A stretch of 64,000 nt of DNA, taken from assembly GCA_964057225.1 (NCBI GenBank), contig OZ059894.1, positions 9,062,131 to 9,126,130 of the forward strand, in the 5' to 3' direction. Position numbers and translations under genes: made by a program. The notes under the pieces were generated by a model. The model had not been told where the DNA came from, ran no database searches, and was given only the letters and a program-made list of their open reading frames with translations. The stretch's first letter is position 1. Each line of letters starts with the position of its first letter. The DNA is from Auanema rhodensis (taxonomy: Eukaryota; Nematoda; Chromadorea; Rhabditida; Rhabditidae). This document shows, one piece after another, positions 25,350-40,400 of this stretch.

Positions 25350-28300
25350 TTAAAGATCGATAAGCTTTAACTCTTCTACGTCTGAAGCACTCTTCTCTTC
25401 GAACATCGGATTTTGAATTCCACTTGTAATATCTGCGGAGAGATGTTCAGCTTGTACAGCCGTCGGTAAAACCAATTCGTCGATTGGAGTTTCGTTTTCT
25501 TCTTCACTTTTTAACTGAAATTGTGGATATATAAATTCATTTTTAAAAGCTTTTCAACTAACGCCTTCGTCGGAAACCTGAGCTTCCTGAACAATCATTT
25601 GAATTTCATCGTTGTCTCCTGTTTTAGGAAGAAAGCGAACTGCAACGTATGATGAAACTGAGCTCGTGTGCTGCATTAGGAAATGTATTCTGAATACAAA
25701 AGTACATAAAGCATTCAGAAGTTAGAAGTAGGAACCTTTGTCGTCCAATCGGATCATTATACATTAATTTCAAAGTGATTGTTGATATAATAATGAGGAA
25801 TAATATAGATCCAATGATTATCGAAGCTTTAAATAATTATATTGATTTCAAACTTATTCTTACAACTTACATAGCGTGAATGCTTTATCAATTTTACTCA
25901 TTGTTATCTTAAATTCTTGTATTTTTAGATTATTTCCTAAATTACTTAGTATGTTTGGAACATGAGAAATCTTAAAGTACTCAGTTGCCTGTCTAATTTG
26001 TACTCTAAATAGCCAAGTATATCGCTTATGGGTCCTTCTTCGAATGCAACTTCGTCGTTTTTCTTATAAACTACAATCTGTAAATGAATATACCGGAATT
26101 TATAATGGGAAAATAGTGAAATACACCATGTATACCTGATAGGTTGAAGGAGTTTCATCATCATCTAATCTGTCAAACTCATAACCGTAATTTTCGTTCA
26201 AAATTGGATGTTGTTGAAAAAACTGCAACAGAAAATAGAAAGAAATATGTATGAATGTGTGAAGAAAAATGTAATTTTTTGAATTTTCAGTAAACCTGGT
26301 CAATATCCTTGTGAACAGACGAAAAGCCAATATCATAGCCGACAAATTGAACTAAGCCTCCTGAAGATTAAAAAAAATGTCGGAAAGAAAAGAAATTTTA
26401 AAAATGATGAAAAAACGATAAATTTGCTAATATTTCCTTACCGCAGATTGAACAGCAATGACCAGTTGGCTTCACTCTGTCAATACATTCAGCTCTTGAT
26501 TCACATGGAATATATGGACATAACAAAGACATCGTCTATAAAGTGCAGATTTCCTGTCATAAATGTTAGAAATTCCTAGAAATTTGATGCTATTTCAAGA
26601 AATTACAAGCAGCTTCGTCGTATCTTTTACTTTTTCACAATTCATGCTTATGCATTCGGGACAAAAATATAAATAAGCCTAGCTATTTCGTTCTCAATTT
26701 ATTTGACTCATTGCCATCAAGTGCAACCTTCTCTTATCCATTTTTTTCTCTCACATGAATATTATGAAGTAAAATTTGAGTTGAACATGCTTCTAGTGAT
26801 GAAACTATATATATAAATTCTGGTGCCCGAAGCAATTGGCCTATTGTGTCCTTTTGAAATCATCAGTCCTGACTTAATTTCTTTCTCTTTTTCTTAGATA
26901 CATATCAAGGAAATTTAAACACATCGCTTGTTGCCATCTTTCTTCATTTCGTAGAATTGAACGTCACATGTGTTTAGCGTTACAATTTTTTTTGTAATTT
27001 ATGAATAATCTAATCAGTTGTTTTAGTTAATGAGGTGCAGCATTTCCTCAAAGTTTAAAGAACGCTCTGAGAAGCTTTTTGAAATTTCCTAATTGTGTCA
27101 AATACAAAGCTGAAAGAGCTACTTACCCCATTGTCCATGTTTGGATTACGTCGGCCCAGCATACTCTCCAGATGAGTTAGACCTCTATTCTTTATAATTA
27201 ATGGCTCTGATTTGGGTGTTATTATCTCTAAGTCATCAATAGTTTTTATAACGGCTAGAGAATGTCCTAATGAGACCTGAAACAAATATTTTGACATTCA
27301 AATCAAATATGTTCTCTGAAACGGATACCTTGTATTGTCCCTCAACTGAACTCACAGATTCAAGGAACGAACGTGTGGTTGGGCTCTGAAAAAAGCCAAA
27401 ATAAATCTTAAGAAATGTAATAAATTACATTTTCAGTATCAGGAAATGAATTTGACAATTTTCAAAAAAGTTTTTCTATTATTAGCTGAATTATAAAAGT
27501 TTTCTGAACATTCGCACTTTATTTGTGTCAAAACCAGTTAAGGACATCAAATTGTTTCTCTACGTAGGGAGATTCGTACGAAATGCCTTAATTATACGTA
27601 TAAATAGAATAAATTTTGATGAATCCGTTTTTCTGTATATTTTCATTATGTAGCTTATGCTTCGTTTTCGTTTCTGTTTCCAGACAGTGATGGCTATTCA
27701 TGAATCTGCTCCGAATAAAGTGTCTTGTCTCTCTCTCTATATGTATAAGTAGTGTCTGGAAGTCGTTCAAGACTTCTTCATATACAGTTTCATCCAAAAC
27801 GATATTCAATATGAAATGATAGTCTGGTTGAAAAGCTAAGAAGACAAATTAAAGTGTATTTAGTTGGTTGTTCGTCGGAGTGCTCGTCAGACACTCTCTT
27901 TCCACTTATCCTTTCCACTTTCTCAAACATTGTCTGCTGTCACATTCGATGTCTGAAAGACATTTAACGTCTAGACCTTCAGAAAACCGTCATCTCTTTA
28001 GCCTATCTATCTTCATTTCATCCCTCTCACCGTCTTTCATCTTTTCTATACCATTTTTCTCGAAGATAGTACCGCCATCAAATGACAACATCTTGTATCT
28101 GACTGAGTGCTTACAGTCTGAGTGCGACGTCAATCACCTATTTTTCATGTTCTTTCATGTTAAAGTTTATTTTTGATCTGTCAATCTATCGAAACCTCAA
28201 ATTCAATATTTCCATATCAGTCGTTTGCTAGTTTAAGAAGTTCTTTCTCTATACGGCTACAGCTAGAGTTTCGTCTTACTCATTTCCTCTTCCACATTTC

Positions 28301-31300
28301 GCTTTTTGTCTCTCAGCATCTTTCATTAAGAGTTCAAAATTTGATCCAAAAAAAAGTTTAATTGCTTCTTAACATCTACTTAACTGATATAACAATTAAA
28401 AGTTTCTGAGCTTATCATCATACGTATTCAAATGATCAGAGTGCAACGTTCAAGATGAATGATGTTTGTATAGGTAAATACATCACTTTGTCCATAATTT
28501 CAACAAGCACTTAAAAACGTTATTGGGATGATTAAGCTCATTATTGAGCAGAAAGAATGAGCAGAAAACTTTTGTATTTTTCTTCTTCGTAACCCTTCAA
28601 TATTTTGTTTCTTAGAATATGTGTCATCTTTTTGAACTTCTGGTCTCAGAAATTGGTTAAACATTCCGTTCAATTTCCGGATCAGCTGGACTGTTTCGAT
28701 TTCTGATTTTAGAAATTCTATCAAATAAAAGAAAAAAAACATTTCTTTTAATTATTTCATAATTAAAAGAAATGTTTGAAATTCAATTCTGACTTATCAT
28801 GAATCTAATGCTTTTATCATTTTTCTTGCTTCAGCTGGTTAGCAATATGACATTTGCTCTTTTGATTTACCAATAGTGTCATGTTATTCTTGCTTGAATA
28901 ATGAGAGAAGATGGACTTCCAGAATCCTGCATGATTTCATATATGAGTTGGCATCATCATGTCACATAACTCATTCATCCTTATGCATTTTCCTAATTAG
29001 ATATATCCATATAATAGCTTTGAATCATAAAATCTTAGGAAATGAATATATCCAACAGAAATCTTAAAGTTGCATACCGCTTGCATAACACATTCCGTTT
29101 TTCGCACACTTTTCTTCTTTGCTTCTCATCTTTGTCCATATATTCTGTATCAACTTTCCGCATCTTCGATGGTAATTTTCTAATCTATATGAAATTTTGT
29201 GCTTATCCTTCAATTCATTCATCTTAATAACGAAAGAAAGTCCGAACAATTTGTGATCATTGGCCAATGCTCTAAACTGGACATGCTTATGCTGCTTTAA
29301 GCTCGTCATTTTCAGTTTATTGACTGGCAATGGACAATCAATTTTCACAAAACTGATTGGATAGAATAGCTTGCAGCATTTTGAGAATATTATGATAAAA
29401 TGATCCAATTATGGATTTTGTAGGAGAGCTACTTGACACGGAAGTTGTGCTCTTCTTAGTGGAGATGTCTTAGTCATCATAACTTCCGTGAACTCGTCGG
29501 CTTCAGAGTTCTAAACCGTTTTTACGTCTTCTGCTATTTAAACGAATTCAATTTTGTCGTTCATCAGCCGGATATACGTCCAACTGATCCTCCAAGGAGT
29601 GCAGCTGCTCATAGATTGGTCATATATGGAGAGCAGCCTGATTCCTTTCTGTGGAAATTCCATTCTCATTAAACCTATGAAACTCGACGAGCCTCAGACA
29701 ATTTTATTTGAACCAGATTTCTTTCATACTTTATTTGTCTTTTTTTTTGTTTAGCAGTTTTTTGAACTTCGATATATTTTTTTTGACAGAATAATAGTTT
29801 TATGAACAAGATAGAGAGACCTAATAGTGTAAAAGAATTAGAAAAGTTGGAAGAGCAAGAGAAATATGAGAAAAGTGGAGAGTCAGCTAGATTTAGACAT
29901 CATCTTTGTCAGTCATCATGATCGTTGTTTTTTGGTAATTTTGAACAGTTGTCATGTTTTTTAATATCTTAAAAATCATCAGGAAATCTCCATTTGAGAC
30001 AAAATAATCAATTATTTTCGAATTTCTAGAGTATTCCTGGAAATGTTATAAGAAAACTTGTTATCATTTTACCATTTTTGGAAACAAAAAACGAGTTAGA
30101 CTATTAGAAATCAGATGTACTCCGTTAATTACTACCTGAAAATCCAAAAGACATTCAGTGTATATTACTCATTTCCATCACTTCAAAACGTTTTTTCATA
30201 ATCCATTACATAAAACAAAACAAATTTCTGACAAGACGAGAAATACAAGACAATCGCTGTTGGAGGTACTTGATTGCTGTCCGAGTTCGTCAACTTATCG
30301 CAGTTGAACAATTGTCTGTCATGAGTGTATGAAGAGCTCAGGTGACACTCTTAGATTTTCTTCAACTGCTGACCCGAAAGCCGATATATAGATGTGTAGA
30401 ACAACTAATGTATGTATGTATATATCTCTTTTCTATTCTTATCGACGACATCGAGCGTACACGTATATATCATGTGCATGACGGCGTCATCTTCTATACT
30501 TTACTCCTCCTTACACCATCTTATTCATCGTGTTTTTCGGATGATCTTTCTTCTTTATCTGTCTGTACTGTATTAACCATTTGTTTTTCAAGTGACACGT
30601 GAAAATATATATAATGGTAAGAAAACGAAGCTTTGTTAACATGCGAAAAGTAATAGACACATTTTCGACATCCATGATTGACAAAAAAAAAGAATTTTCA
30701 ATTGGAGCTTTTTCTAAATTGAGACTCCTTTCTCCCGTTCTTTGTCAGAAGATTATTCCCGACATGCTGTTTTCATTTATAAGGTTTATAAGTTTATAAG
30801 GCTATGCAGAGCTAGATGAAATGAAATTTTCAAGTATATGCCATGCACCGCAACAAAAAAAAAGTTTCAGAAGTAGAACTTGAATGAAGTGGCTATGAAT
30901 AAATACACAATACGAGTTAAATATATATATATATTTTTGTACAAACTTATTTATATACATATTATTGATTATTTGTAGAAATATTCAAATCAAATACTGG
31001 AACTGAATGATTATGAATTGTAGTCAAAGATAAGATCATTCTTTGAAGCTTTGACATTATTTTTCTTTTTTTTTTGCTCTCAGCAAACATAAAAAATTTT
31101 TGAATCATACGGTGTTCTCAGCTACTAACAACTTACTGTCGTACTAGTATGCTTATCAGACGAACTATAATATTAATTTCTTCATCATTGTTATTAAAAC
31201 ATGTAGTTCAAATCATCATATAATATACTTAATTATATAATAATTTAATAAAATAATATTAAATATATACAAATATATATTTAACTAATCATTCTAATAA

Positions 31301-32006
31301 GTAATTTTCATCTTATTCACGTATGTTGACGTGTAAATATGCATATTGCTTCCACGTAACTACGTGTCCATCATGCTCATTTTCATTTTCCAATTGACAT
31401 CTCACCATGAATGGTTGCATCTTCGTCTTCTTCTTCTTTCTTTTTTTCTTTTCTTCTTCTACTTCCACAGAAAAAAAAAACTTTTTATTCCCATTTCAAG
31501 ACTTATATATCTAAATCTTTGAGCTTTTTATATAGCTGCAAAAATATATCAAAGCAATGACACTGCAAAATCTGTGAAGCTGACGGTATGGGGTATGCCT
31601 TCTTGTCTATTACTATTCTTACAATTGACGTACATACAATCACATACTTTACTGAATAATCACTGGTGTTGTTTATCCAGATTTCTCTTTTACGATTTCT
31701 GATCTCTTACAGCTAGGTACCAAATCATTTGGTCAGTCGATGCTCTTTAAACTTAATTTTGTTTCTCTTTTTCACTCTATATGTCAGGTTAAAACAATCT
31801 GGCCATTTCGGATGAATTAATACTGAAAACTAAGTTAAAGTGCGAAACTGGAAATCCTACTGATGAGTTGAATCTTTTTCTTCTCTCCCTCTCTCTCTCT
31901 TCAAATTTCTCGTTTCTATCTGTCGTTCTTCAATATCTTCAGGATTCACTTTCTCAAAGGTATCTTACTTTCTCCTTCTAATTCTCAATTCACCTCTTTT
32001 TTCCAA

Positions 32007-32039
<33 letters not shown>

Positions 32040-34355
32040 TCCTCTCTCTCATTCACATCTTTCCTCTTGGCCAACCTCTGACAAGCATATTCTCTTCATT
32101 TCTCCAACTTTTCTCTCTTCATCTTCATTGACTTAATAGACACACATACATGCGCACATTTGCTCGTCTTGTTCGAATCAACTACTTATGTTCATTGTTC
32201 TTCTGCTCAAAACTTCTTGTACTTATTCGTTTTCATGTGTGATTGTCTTGTCTTCAGATCAGTCTAATCTAGCCATTTGCTTTTCAAACATGTAGAATCT
32301 TATCTTCTCACCAGATTGAGAAAACTAGTTTGATTAGTCCTTATTCACAGGATAATTTGGAACCGAAAAACTACACAAATTCACTCACAAGACTAACAAT
32401 CGCCTACAATATTGAAAAAAGTTTCGAAAAGGACATATCTCAGAATTTGTATTTCAAATTAGCACAACTGTATAACATGATGACAATAGATCTAGAATTA
32501 CAAGCACTTATCCAAGTGTTAAGTTGAACCGAGTGGATAAGTTTAGATGCTGTAAAGGGTGAATTAGAAAAAAAGAAGAAAAGTAAGAGGAGAAGTATTG
32601 TCATCAGTTACGCGAACATTCTATCCGTGTTCGTTAGATCAATTTCTATATCCCCAAGAAGATTTACTCCTCACCAAAGCCTCATATTCGTCTTCCTTGA
32701 ATATATACATAAATCCATCTTTTTTTGTAATTATTGAAGATCTGTTTATGAATTTCCGACGTCTTTGAAATATAAAACGAATGAGCTATTTTGATTTCAT
32801 TGAATTTTATCTATTATTATCTAATTATTCTATTGAATGTTATAAGGTATTGAATGGAAGAGTGAGGTACCTTAAATCTCAAAAGCTCGACTCTTCTTTG
32901 GTCTTAAAGTGAGAAAATGAAAAAGAGATAGAGAGGAAGGGAGAGGAAAAAGAAGAGAAAGAAGAAGAGAAACTACGATGCTGGTATGCCGAATGAGCAG
33001 AGAAAAAAAGATATAAAGCCTGTGAGCGATAAGCTTTTTTAAAGAAAAGGCAAAGTCTAGACAGCAGCCTTGCAATGTCGCTGATGATGATGTATGAGCG
33101 TATTCGCTAAAGTTAACAGCAAATGAAAAGTAATTTAACGTTATGTTATGAAGAAATGAATCACTTTTCTAACATGTTTCTCATCTTTCACATGTTTAAA
33201 GTGGTTGGTCTAGTCGAATTTTCAATGAGTTCATCCAAATATATTCAGCTGATAGTAGTAGAAGTTGCTGAGTAATACTCAATTTGCTTATGACCTTTTG
33301 TGCTATTGAACTCGACGACCAATAACATAAGTGAGGGGCAAGTGACTAGAACGATAAGCAAAGCTTTAGCAGATATCTGAAGCATCTCCAGCACAGTGAA
33401 ACTTGATCAGCTGTGCTCAGGAGAAACTTCAGCCTGCCGTTTATGGAGTCGGGCTATCCTGAAAGAGTAGGATTTTTCTCGTTCAGCAACATCATTTCAG
33501 CTACCACAATTTAAATTTCTTCTTCAAATGCACATGCTCCGAACTATTATCGGCGACACTACAAACGTTTTTCTGTCTGCTATCCTCTCTCATGGTTCTT
33601 CAGCATGGATCCCTTTAGTCCATACATCTGAGATCTACTCAAATATCACACTACTATCGTTTTGAATCTGCAGCACATCTCATTTGAATTAATGCTTCTA
33701 ATTCTTCATTGAATTCCGTGCCGACTTTCGTTGTCTTCGTTTCATCTCTTAACTTTCCCTGCTTGCCATGTACCAACCCAGCATGCAGAGCTTTTTCTAT
33801 TCAAGACAAATTATCATTTTTACTTCAATTTATTATTTTTCTTGCCATTGAACTATGTATCGCCAAGCTTAGTACTTGATTTATGAAAATCCTCTGTGAC
33901 TTCTCAGACATTCTTAGGCGAGAACACGTAAACGGCTTTATTTTTCATCATTTCTCTTATTCTTATTCTTTTTTTTTCTTCAACATTTTTCCTGTTGATT
34001 TTTCTCATCTGAACAAGCAACAGGAACAACTTTGCTATTACCTATTCTTTGCTTTAATTTGTTTTTTTCCTTCACAACTTTTCAAAGAAAGAGGATATCA
34101 CTACATACTACAGATGATATCTATATAGCTTGAATTATGATTATACGATTACATTTCGTTAACATATTCTTTTGAGCGAAATATTTAGTATAACTGAAAT
34201 CAAATTTTTATTTTATTTAGACTTCAACGCTATTTATGTGTACATATCCATATATTCAAGTATACATCATACCCAATTTCTCTCCCTCTCTTTATCTCTC
34301 TCGATTTCTCTCTTTTATATATTTTTTTATTTTGTCACATTTCTCTCTCTCTCTC

Positions 34356-34437
<82 letters not shown>

Positions 34438-37400
34438 TCTCCTTTTTTCAGCCATTGAATAGCTTTAGTAACTGATTGAATGACATCATATATTTTTTAA
34501 TGAGCACTAATTTGTCACAATATACTATATTATACTTGTTACATCACAATGTTTTTAATATTTTCAATTAACCTTTAAATATCCGTGAAATATTATGAAT
34601 GAAAACAATAGCAATAGCTAGTTTTCTTTGATAAATTTGCAATTTATCTAATTTATAAATGTTTGATTTTGAATTATCAAAAACTTAAATATAAAAACAA
34701 TTTTATTTTCATGGTATGACGAAAAGCAAATTGTAACATTTTCATATTGTATTGTATTCAATCAGATTATTTTCTAAATTATACATTCATAGCATGAATG
34801 CAAAAACTTATAAGTTATATAATTAGATTTAAAAGATTCATTTCTCTCGCAAAATCGCTGTTTATCTCTGTCTAACAGTTATGTAGTTCGGATTGAGATA
34901 TAGAGTGTATGAGTTAGCTTATGAGTAAGTAAGAAATCCTAGGAGAACAAGAGAAAGGGAAAAATAGAGAGAGGGGGGATATAGAAAAAGTAGAAAGGAT
35001 AGAGAGAATGACAAGGAGAAAGAAACATCTCATTTTTCTCTTCGATATATCAAAAACTATTTGACTATGTCAGTAATACGTTATTTGTTGGTCCACATAT
35101 AGATGCATTGAACCCCCTAGTCTAGTAATGTGTCAGCGTAACTCGTCGTTTCAACCTATACCAGCATATTCTCCTTAAAAAGCTTTGTTATGTCACTTTC
35201 ACATCTGTGCACTTTTTGACAGATTTGTCATTTGCAATCAGTTATTGCTTCTTCCGCTTTTGGGTCACTCATTTTTACAAGATTTAGGATATAGCCTAAA
35301 GAACTTGAAAACATTGAATTTCCTCCAGAATTTTTTTTTCAAATTTTTTTAAATCCAAAATTCGTTTTTCGTCTTTTTATGTCTGTTTCTCTTTACTTCT
35401 TCCCACTCCTCCTCCTCCTCCTCTTCACCTTCTACCCTCTTTCTCGCCCTCTCTCTTTCTCTTCTCTGAAGGCAGCCTTCTGTTTTCAGAATTATAATAA
35501 TCAGTTGGTTTTGAGAAAAAACTACGAAAGAACATCGACACACGAAAATTGAAACTTATGCTGCAGAGTTGCATCAGCTGTTTGTAAAATTCGGAAATGA
35601 AGCTTCTGCTTTGAGTACAAAAATCTTTTAGAACATCGAAAGAACGAAGAAAATTTCATTCAGTCAGAGCTACGAATTAATCAACGACCTTTTTGTCAAC
35701 AAAACATTCCTTTTAGGATAATTCTGTTAGTAAAATCTATAGAAATACAGAGTTTAGTCATGCACCTTCTTCAACCCACCCTTACATCTATTGAACATAA
35801 ATTCAACAACCCATTCTCATGTGATTTACATTTTCAGTTAAACTCAAGTCAAGTTGAACAAAAGCTTGAATCTGTAAACAGTTGCTCTTTTGATGTCAAG
35901 ACACAAAAAATGCCGGCTATCATAAGAAAGATGCATCACAAACGTTAATATTCGTTATACATTGTTGTTCTTTGACTTGCATTGAAATATTATTTCTTTC
36001 GGCACATCATCATCTCTTCAGTCATGTGAGCATCTCATTTGAGTAAAGCTTCAAGAAATCGTCAAAGAAATATCTTTTAATGAAATTAGGATTCTGTGTT
36101 TCTTTGGACGAAGACGACGCACGAGCGGCAAACGAATAATGGAGAAAAAAGTAACAAGCACGCATGGTGACCAAACTATAAAATTAAAGAGATGAAGAAA
36201 AAAAAAGAAGAATATACACAAATAGTCTTCGTTCTTATGTCACAAACATCAAAAGCTTTTGACTTTTCTCTCATAATTATGTGCAGGAACTGTTCTTCAG
36301 CACATAGGCTTTCTCTCCTCCAAAGCGAAGATAATCTAAGTGATGCTGCTGTTGTTGCAAGACAAGCTAGCTAGAAATACGGGAACACGAATGAGATTCG
36401 GATGTTACCGTGCTGCAGCAATAGTATGCTGCTATGCTTATAAGCTTTTTCTCTCTCTGCCTTTCAAGTGTGAGCCAGCTTTCAGTTTTTGTGCCCCGGA
36501 AAAGGCCCAGGAAGCGTTATCCATATATAGAAATGTTGTTTATCCCTTTTCTATATCATAACTGAAGAAAGTTATACCTACATACATGTATAAGTATCTA
36601 TTCAGATCTATATAGTATGTTCCACATCGTATATTTTCGTAACTTAAATAATTTTTTTCCACAATTCATATAAAACAGTTTTTCAATCACTCAGTTTTCT
36701 TTTATTCTCAGATATTCTCTGACAATATTTTTGATTGAAAAGTAGTAAATCTAGCTGCAAATCCGAAAAAAAACTTTTAAATATTAAAAATTATATGTTT
36801 ATTTACAAGATATTGCAAGAATTCATATGAAATCTAGCAAAACTGTGCTGGGAAACGACGCGATGACAACTTGTCGTCGTCATATCGCCGATTATTCAGC
36901 AGAAAAATCACTATCTGATAGGATGAGCATATTTTCAAGTGTAAACGTTGAAAGAGATAGATAGATAGAAAAAGAGAACAATAGAGAGAGAAAAAGATAT
37001 ATAGAGAGGGAGTTGTTCAATCTCAACGGATCGTCTTTGTGGCCTTCCGTGTTTAGACTAGCGGAGCTCGCCGCTATGAGGGAACAAAAATTTTCTACAC
37101 AAAACCCAAAAATTCAAGAAGACAGAAGCGAATGGCAAGAAGCCAAAGACAGAAGACGAGAGACAAAACGCCTACCTAGCAGTATCTCTTTGAATTTTTA
37201 CAGGAAGTGTAATTTCCAATTCTATAATACTCAATGCTCTACCTCTTCAAAAGGCCAAGAGGCTCAAACGTTTTCGTGTCAGCCAAGATAATTTATGTAT
37301 TTATATCTCAACGTTTCATCTTTTTTTATTTTATTTTGTTTCACTTTTCCTTAGAATCTACATACATCTATCTCTATTCTACATCATTATCAACATTATG

Positions 37401-40400
37401 ATTTTTGCTTCTTCACTTATCAATATCAATATCTGCTGAATGTTAAGTAAGTAATCTCAACTCACCGAAAGTAGGCGGAACGCGAGGATTGATCCTATTC
37501 TATTTCAAAACGTCAAATATCCAACACTCATCCTCATTTGCCATTTTTGCATCACGATCACGAGTTTGTCTGATTTTGAAAATGTGAGGCAAGTCCCGGC
37601 TATTTCAGTCTCATTAACTTTAGTTTTTCGTTTTCCAAATAACACAACGAAAATTTTTTCGTCTCAAGCCAAAATGACTATGAAATTAAATCATCACAAA
37701 AGTTTTTGGTACATATTGCCTACCACCACCTTCGAAATACATGTATCAAATGTTTCTTCTTTTTCGAGTTTGTGTTTTGAAACAACAAAACTTTTTTATA
37801 GCACCTTTGAGATTCAAAAAATATATTTATGGCAAAACTATATATAAATATTATATAATTCAACATTTAGTACCATTTATAATTATTTTTTATAGAAGCT
37901 ATATGTGCATGAAACAGCTTAATTAAGTGAAATATATGTAAGTATCTCACTTTCAGAAAAGAGACTTGATGGGAAATGTCAAAACGTATTTCTAATTGCA
38001 CTTAGAATTCAAATCATCAGCTGAGCAACTTAATTATTTTGCCCACGTTCAAGTTCAACACTCGTTACTCAAAAACAGTATGATCTTAGAAAAAGTGTGA
38101 TCAAATGAGATTTTCCGAATTACTTTCTCAATCGAGTTCATCGAATACTGTGCTCTCTCTCTCTTTCTCTCTCTGGCTCTTTTGACTGAAAAAATCAAAC
38201 TATTTACTTTTTTTTTCTTCTATGCTGTTTTCTCCTTTCAATATTTATGTTTTTACTCACATCACTTTTTCTTTTTGCGTGTTGACTCATGTTCAAAGCT
38301 ATCTTCGGAATTTTTTCTACTTCTTCTAGTATTCTCAATTTTTTCTTAATTATTTATTAATTTTTATTTATTTTAACAAAAAAAAAAGAATATTTTTCAT
38401 ATTCTCTTAAATTTCAAATAACGGCATAAAATAACTGATTTATGCTAAGCCTACAAGCGTCGTAGATTAGGCTTGACGTTCAATTGTACGTGAACGTGCA
38501 CGTGGACGCACATTTTTCATTTTAATATAACTAGACAGCGAAGATCGGTTGCATATTTATATTAGAATTAGTTAGTTGAACACATATAGTCATTGGTATG
38601 TGTTGTTATGCTTATATCCTTTTCTATATCTTTAAAAATCATTTATTGTTTCACTTGTTCTATGATTAGCACTTTAATAACTGCGGTGGTTTTTCGAAAA
38701 GTTGCAGCTGCTCCCTTAAATTCACACAATAAATAGAATTTCAGTAGCAGAGTACACGGAGAACAAAAAAATGAATTTAATCGGCAATCAAGTATGGACA
38801 TTGTGAAATAGCTTTCAATTTTCAAGATAAATATTTTTCATCTATCCACCTCGTTTATTCTTGAAAATATTGAAATTAGAGGTTAGAACGGGAAAGGCAG
38901 ACTACTTTATGATTTGAAAATAATGAGTATTAATGTCTTATATTAATAATAATTTATTTGAAATGATATAAATCACTTAAATCATCTAAAATCCCTGATG
39001 ATTAGTGGCTTCATTCAACGGTTTATTGCAGCCTTTTGCCATTTTCGTATTATTCTCTCTCTTTGTTTCAATTTTATTTCAAAAATAAACAATTTCTCAG
39101 CTCTTCGCTGTATGTGATCGTGTTCAGAAATGAATTTAATCCAATATATCGAAACTATTTTTAAGTTTTATTGCTCTCTGTTCCTTCTTTTTGGCATCAT
39201 CACCACATGACCGCTCAAAGTTTCCGTCATCAGGCCACCCACAATGCTTTAATCTTGATCGAAAACCATTGCAAAAATTTATGAAGCATTTCATTTTATT
39301 TTCGAACTTTTACCTTTTTTAGCTTATATAAAATGAAATTGTTGACACAGCATAGAGTTGGCACTTTTCGAAAACGCTTTCAACGATAAACCAAAAATCC
39401 TCCGAAAAATTTCTCAAATTTCGTCAAATCTTTTCAATAGAAAATGTGCTTCACTTCACGAGCCATGTTCCCAGGTATCTCAGAACATAATAAACATTTC
39501 TATTTTATTATTTTAAAGGAATTGGATCATTAATAAGACTTATCTCGATAAGCTATTTGAACTTGAATGTCCTTTTCAGGATTCCAAAGTTCATTCATAA
39601 CTAAGCGCAAAGCGAAAGCCATTGTTGCTAACTTTGAGGCGAAAAAATAAAATTCAAATTAATTGTAGCATAATATAAATATTAAATGCTAATTATATTA
39701 TCAATTATAAAAGTTATAGTATATTGAAAATAAAATAAGTCATTTCATGTTTTAACGCTGTTTGGCAAATAAATTCAGAATACTATCTCGGAGTATTTCC
39801 TTTTTACAGCTATTTTTTTCTATTTCCCAAGGTGGCGATTTTACGTGTTACTTTCATGATCAATAGATTTGTTTTATTGATAAACATGATTTGAATCTAG
39901 GAGTTCATAAAACAGGAATATCCGTTTGTTTTCGTGAATGCTTAACGTAGCAAGCTTCAGTTTGATGAGATTGACCTAATAGCCTGAAAATTACAAGTTC
40001 AGATTTACTCTGCTTCCCTCTTCAAGCGTTATTTGCCAGTTTCTATTAGTGTTGTCCTCATTATTTCAATTACTCAAGTGACAAACTTCAATTAATACAG
40101 TGTCTCATTCAAATATTATTCACTTCACACATATACATAGATGTATGTAGAGATTTAGGTATTTTTAAGCCTTGCTAGCTATTTGTAAACAAATGCCCTA
40201 AGGGGAGTTCTCTATTATGATCTCATCACATCACTTTGAAAAAAATTTTCTTTTCTAAAATGTAATACGCTGCAAGTTTGATATGCATAAAGACGGTACC
40301 GGAAAAATTATAATGTTTAGTATTGGAAAGACGATCGTCATAGTCAGTCAGCTTTGAAAAGATATCAGAATTGAAAGTCACATTTCCATCCAGTTTCCGT

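Noticed and set aside
25946..25981. Frameshift or pseudogene in the amnionless-like gene
   Set aside because: A canonical 44 bp intron explains it and all other exons are intact.
27588..29408. Minus-strand frames in the giant intron as further amnionless exons
   Set aside because: They lack the motifs of the family, and exons 5 and 6 already join in phase with the expected domain order.
34172..34475. Ser/Leu-rich open frames over the long CT tract
   Set aside because: They are translations of the dinucleotide repeat itself; there is no start or splice context. The same reason removes frames at 483-716, 2170-2364, 5124-5477, 14061-14427, 15121-15363 and 41563-41865.
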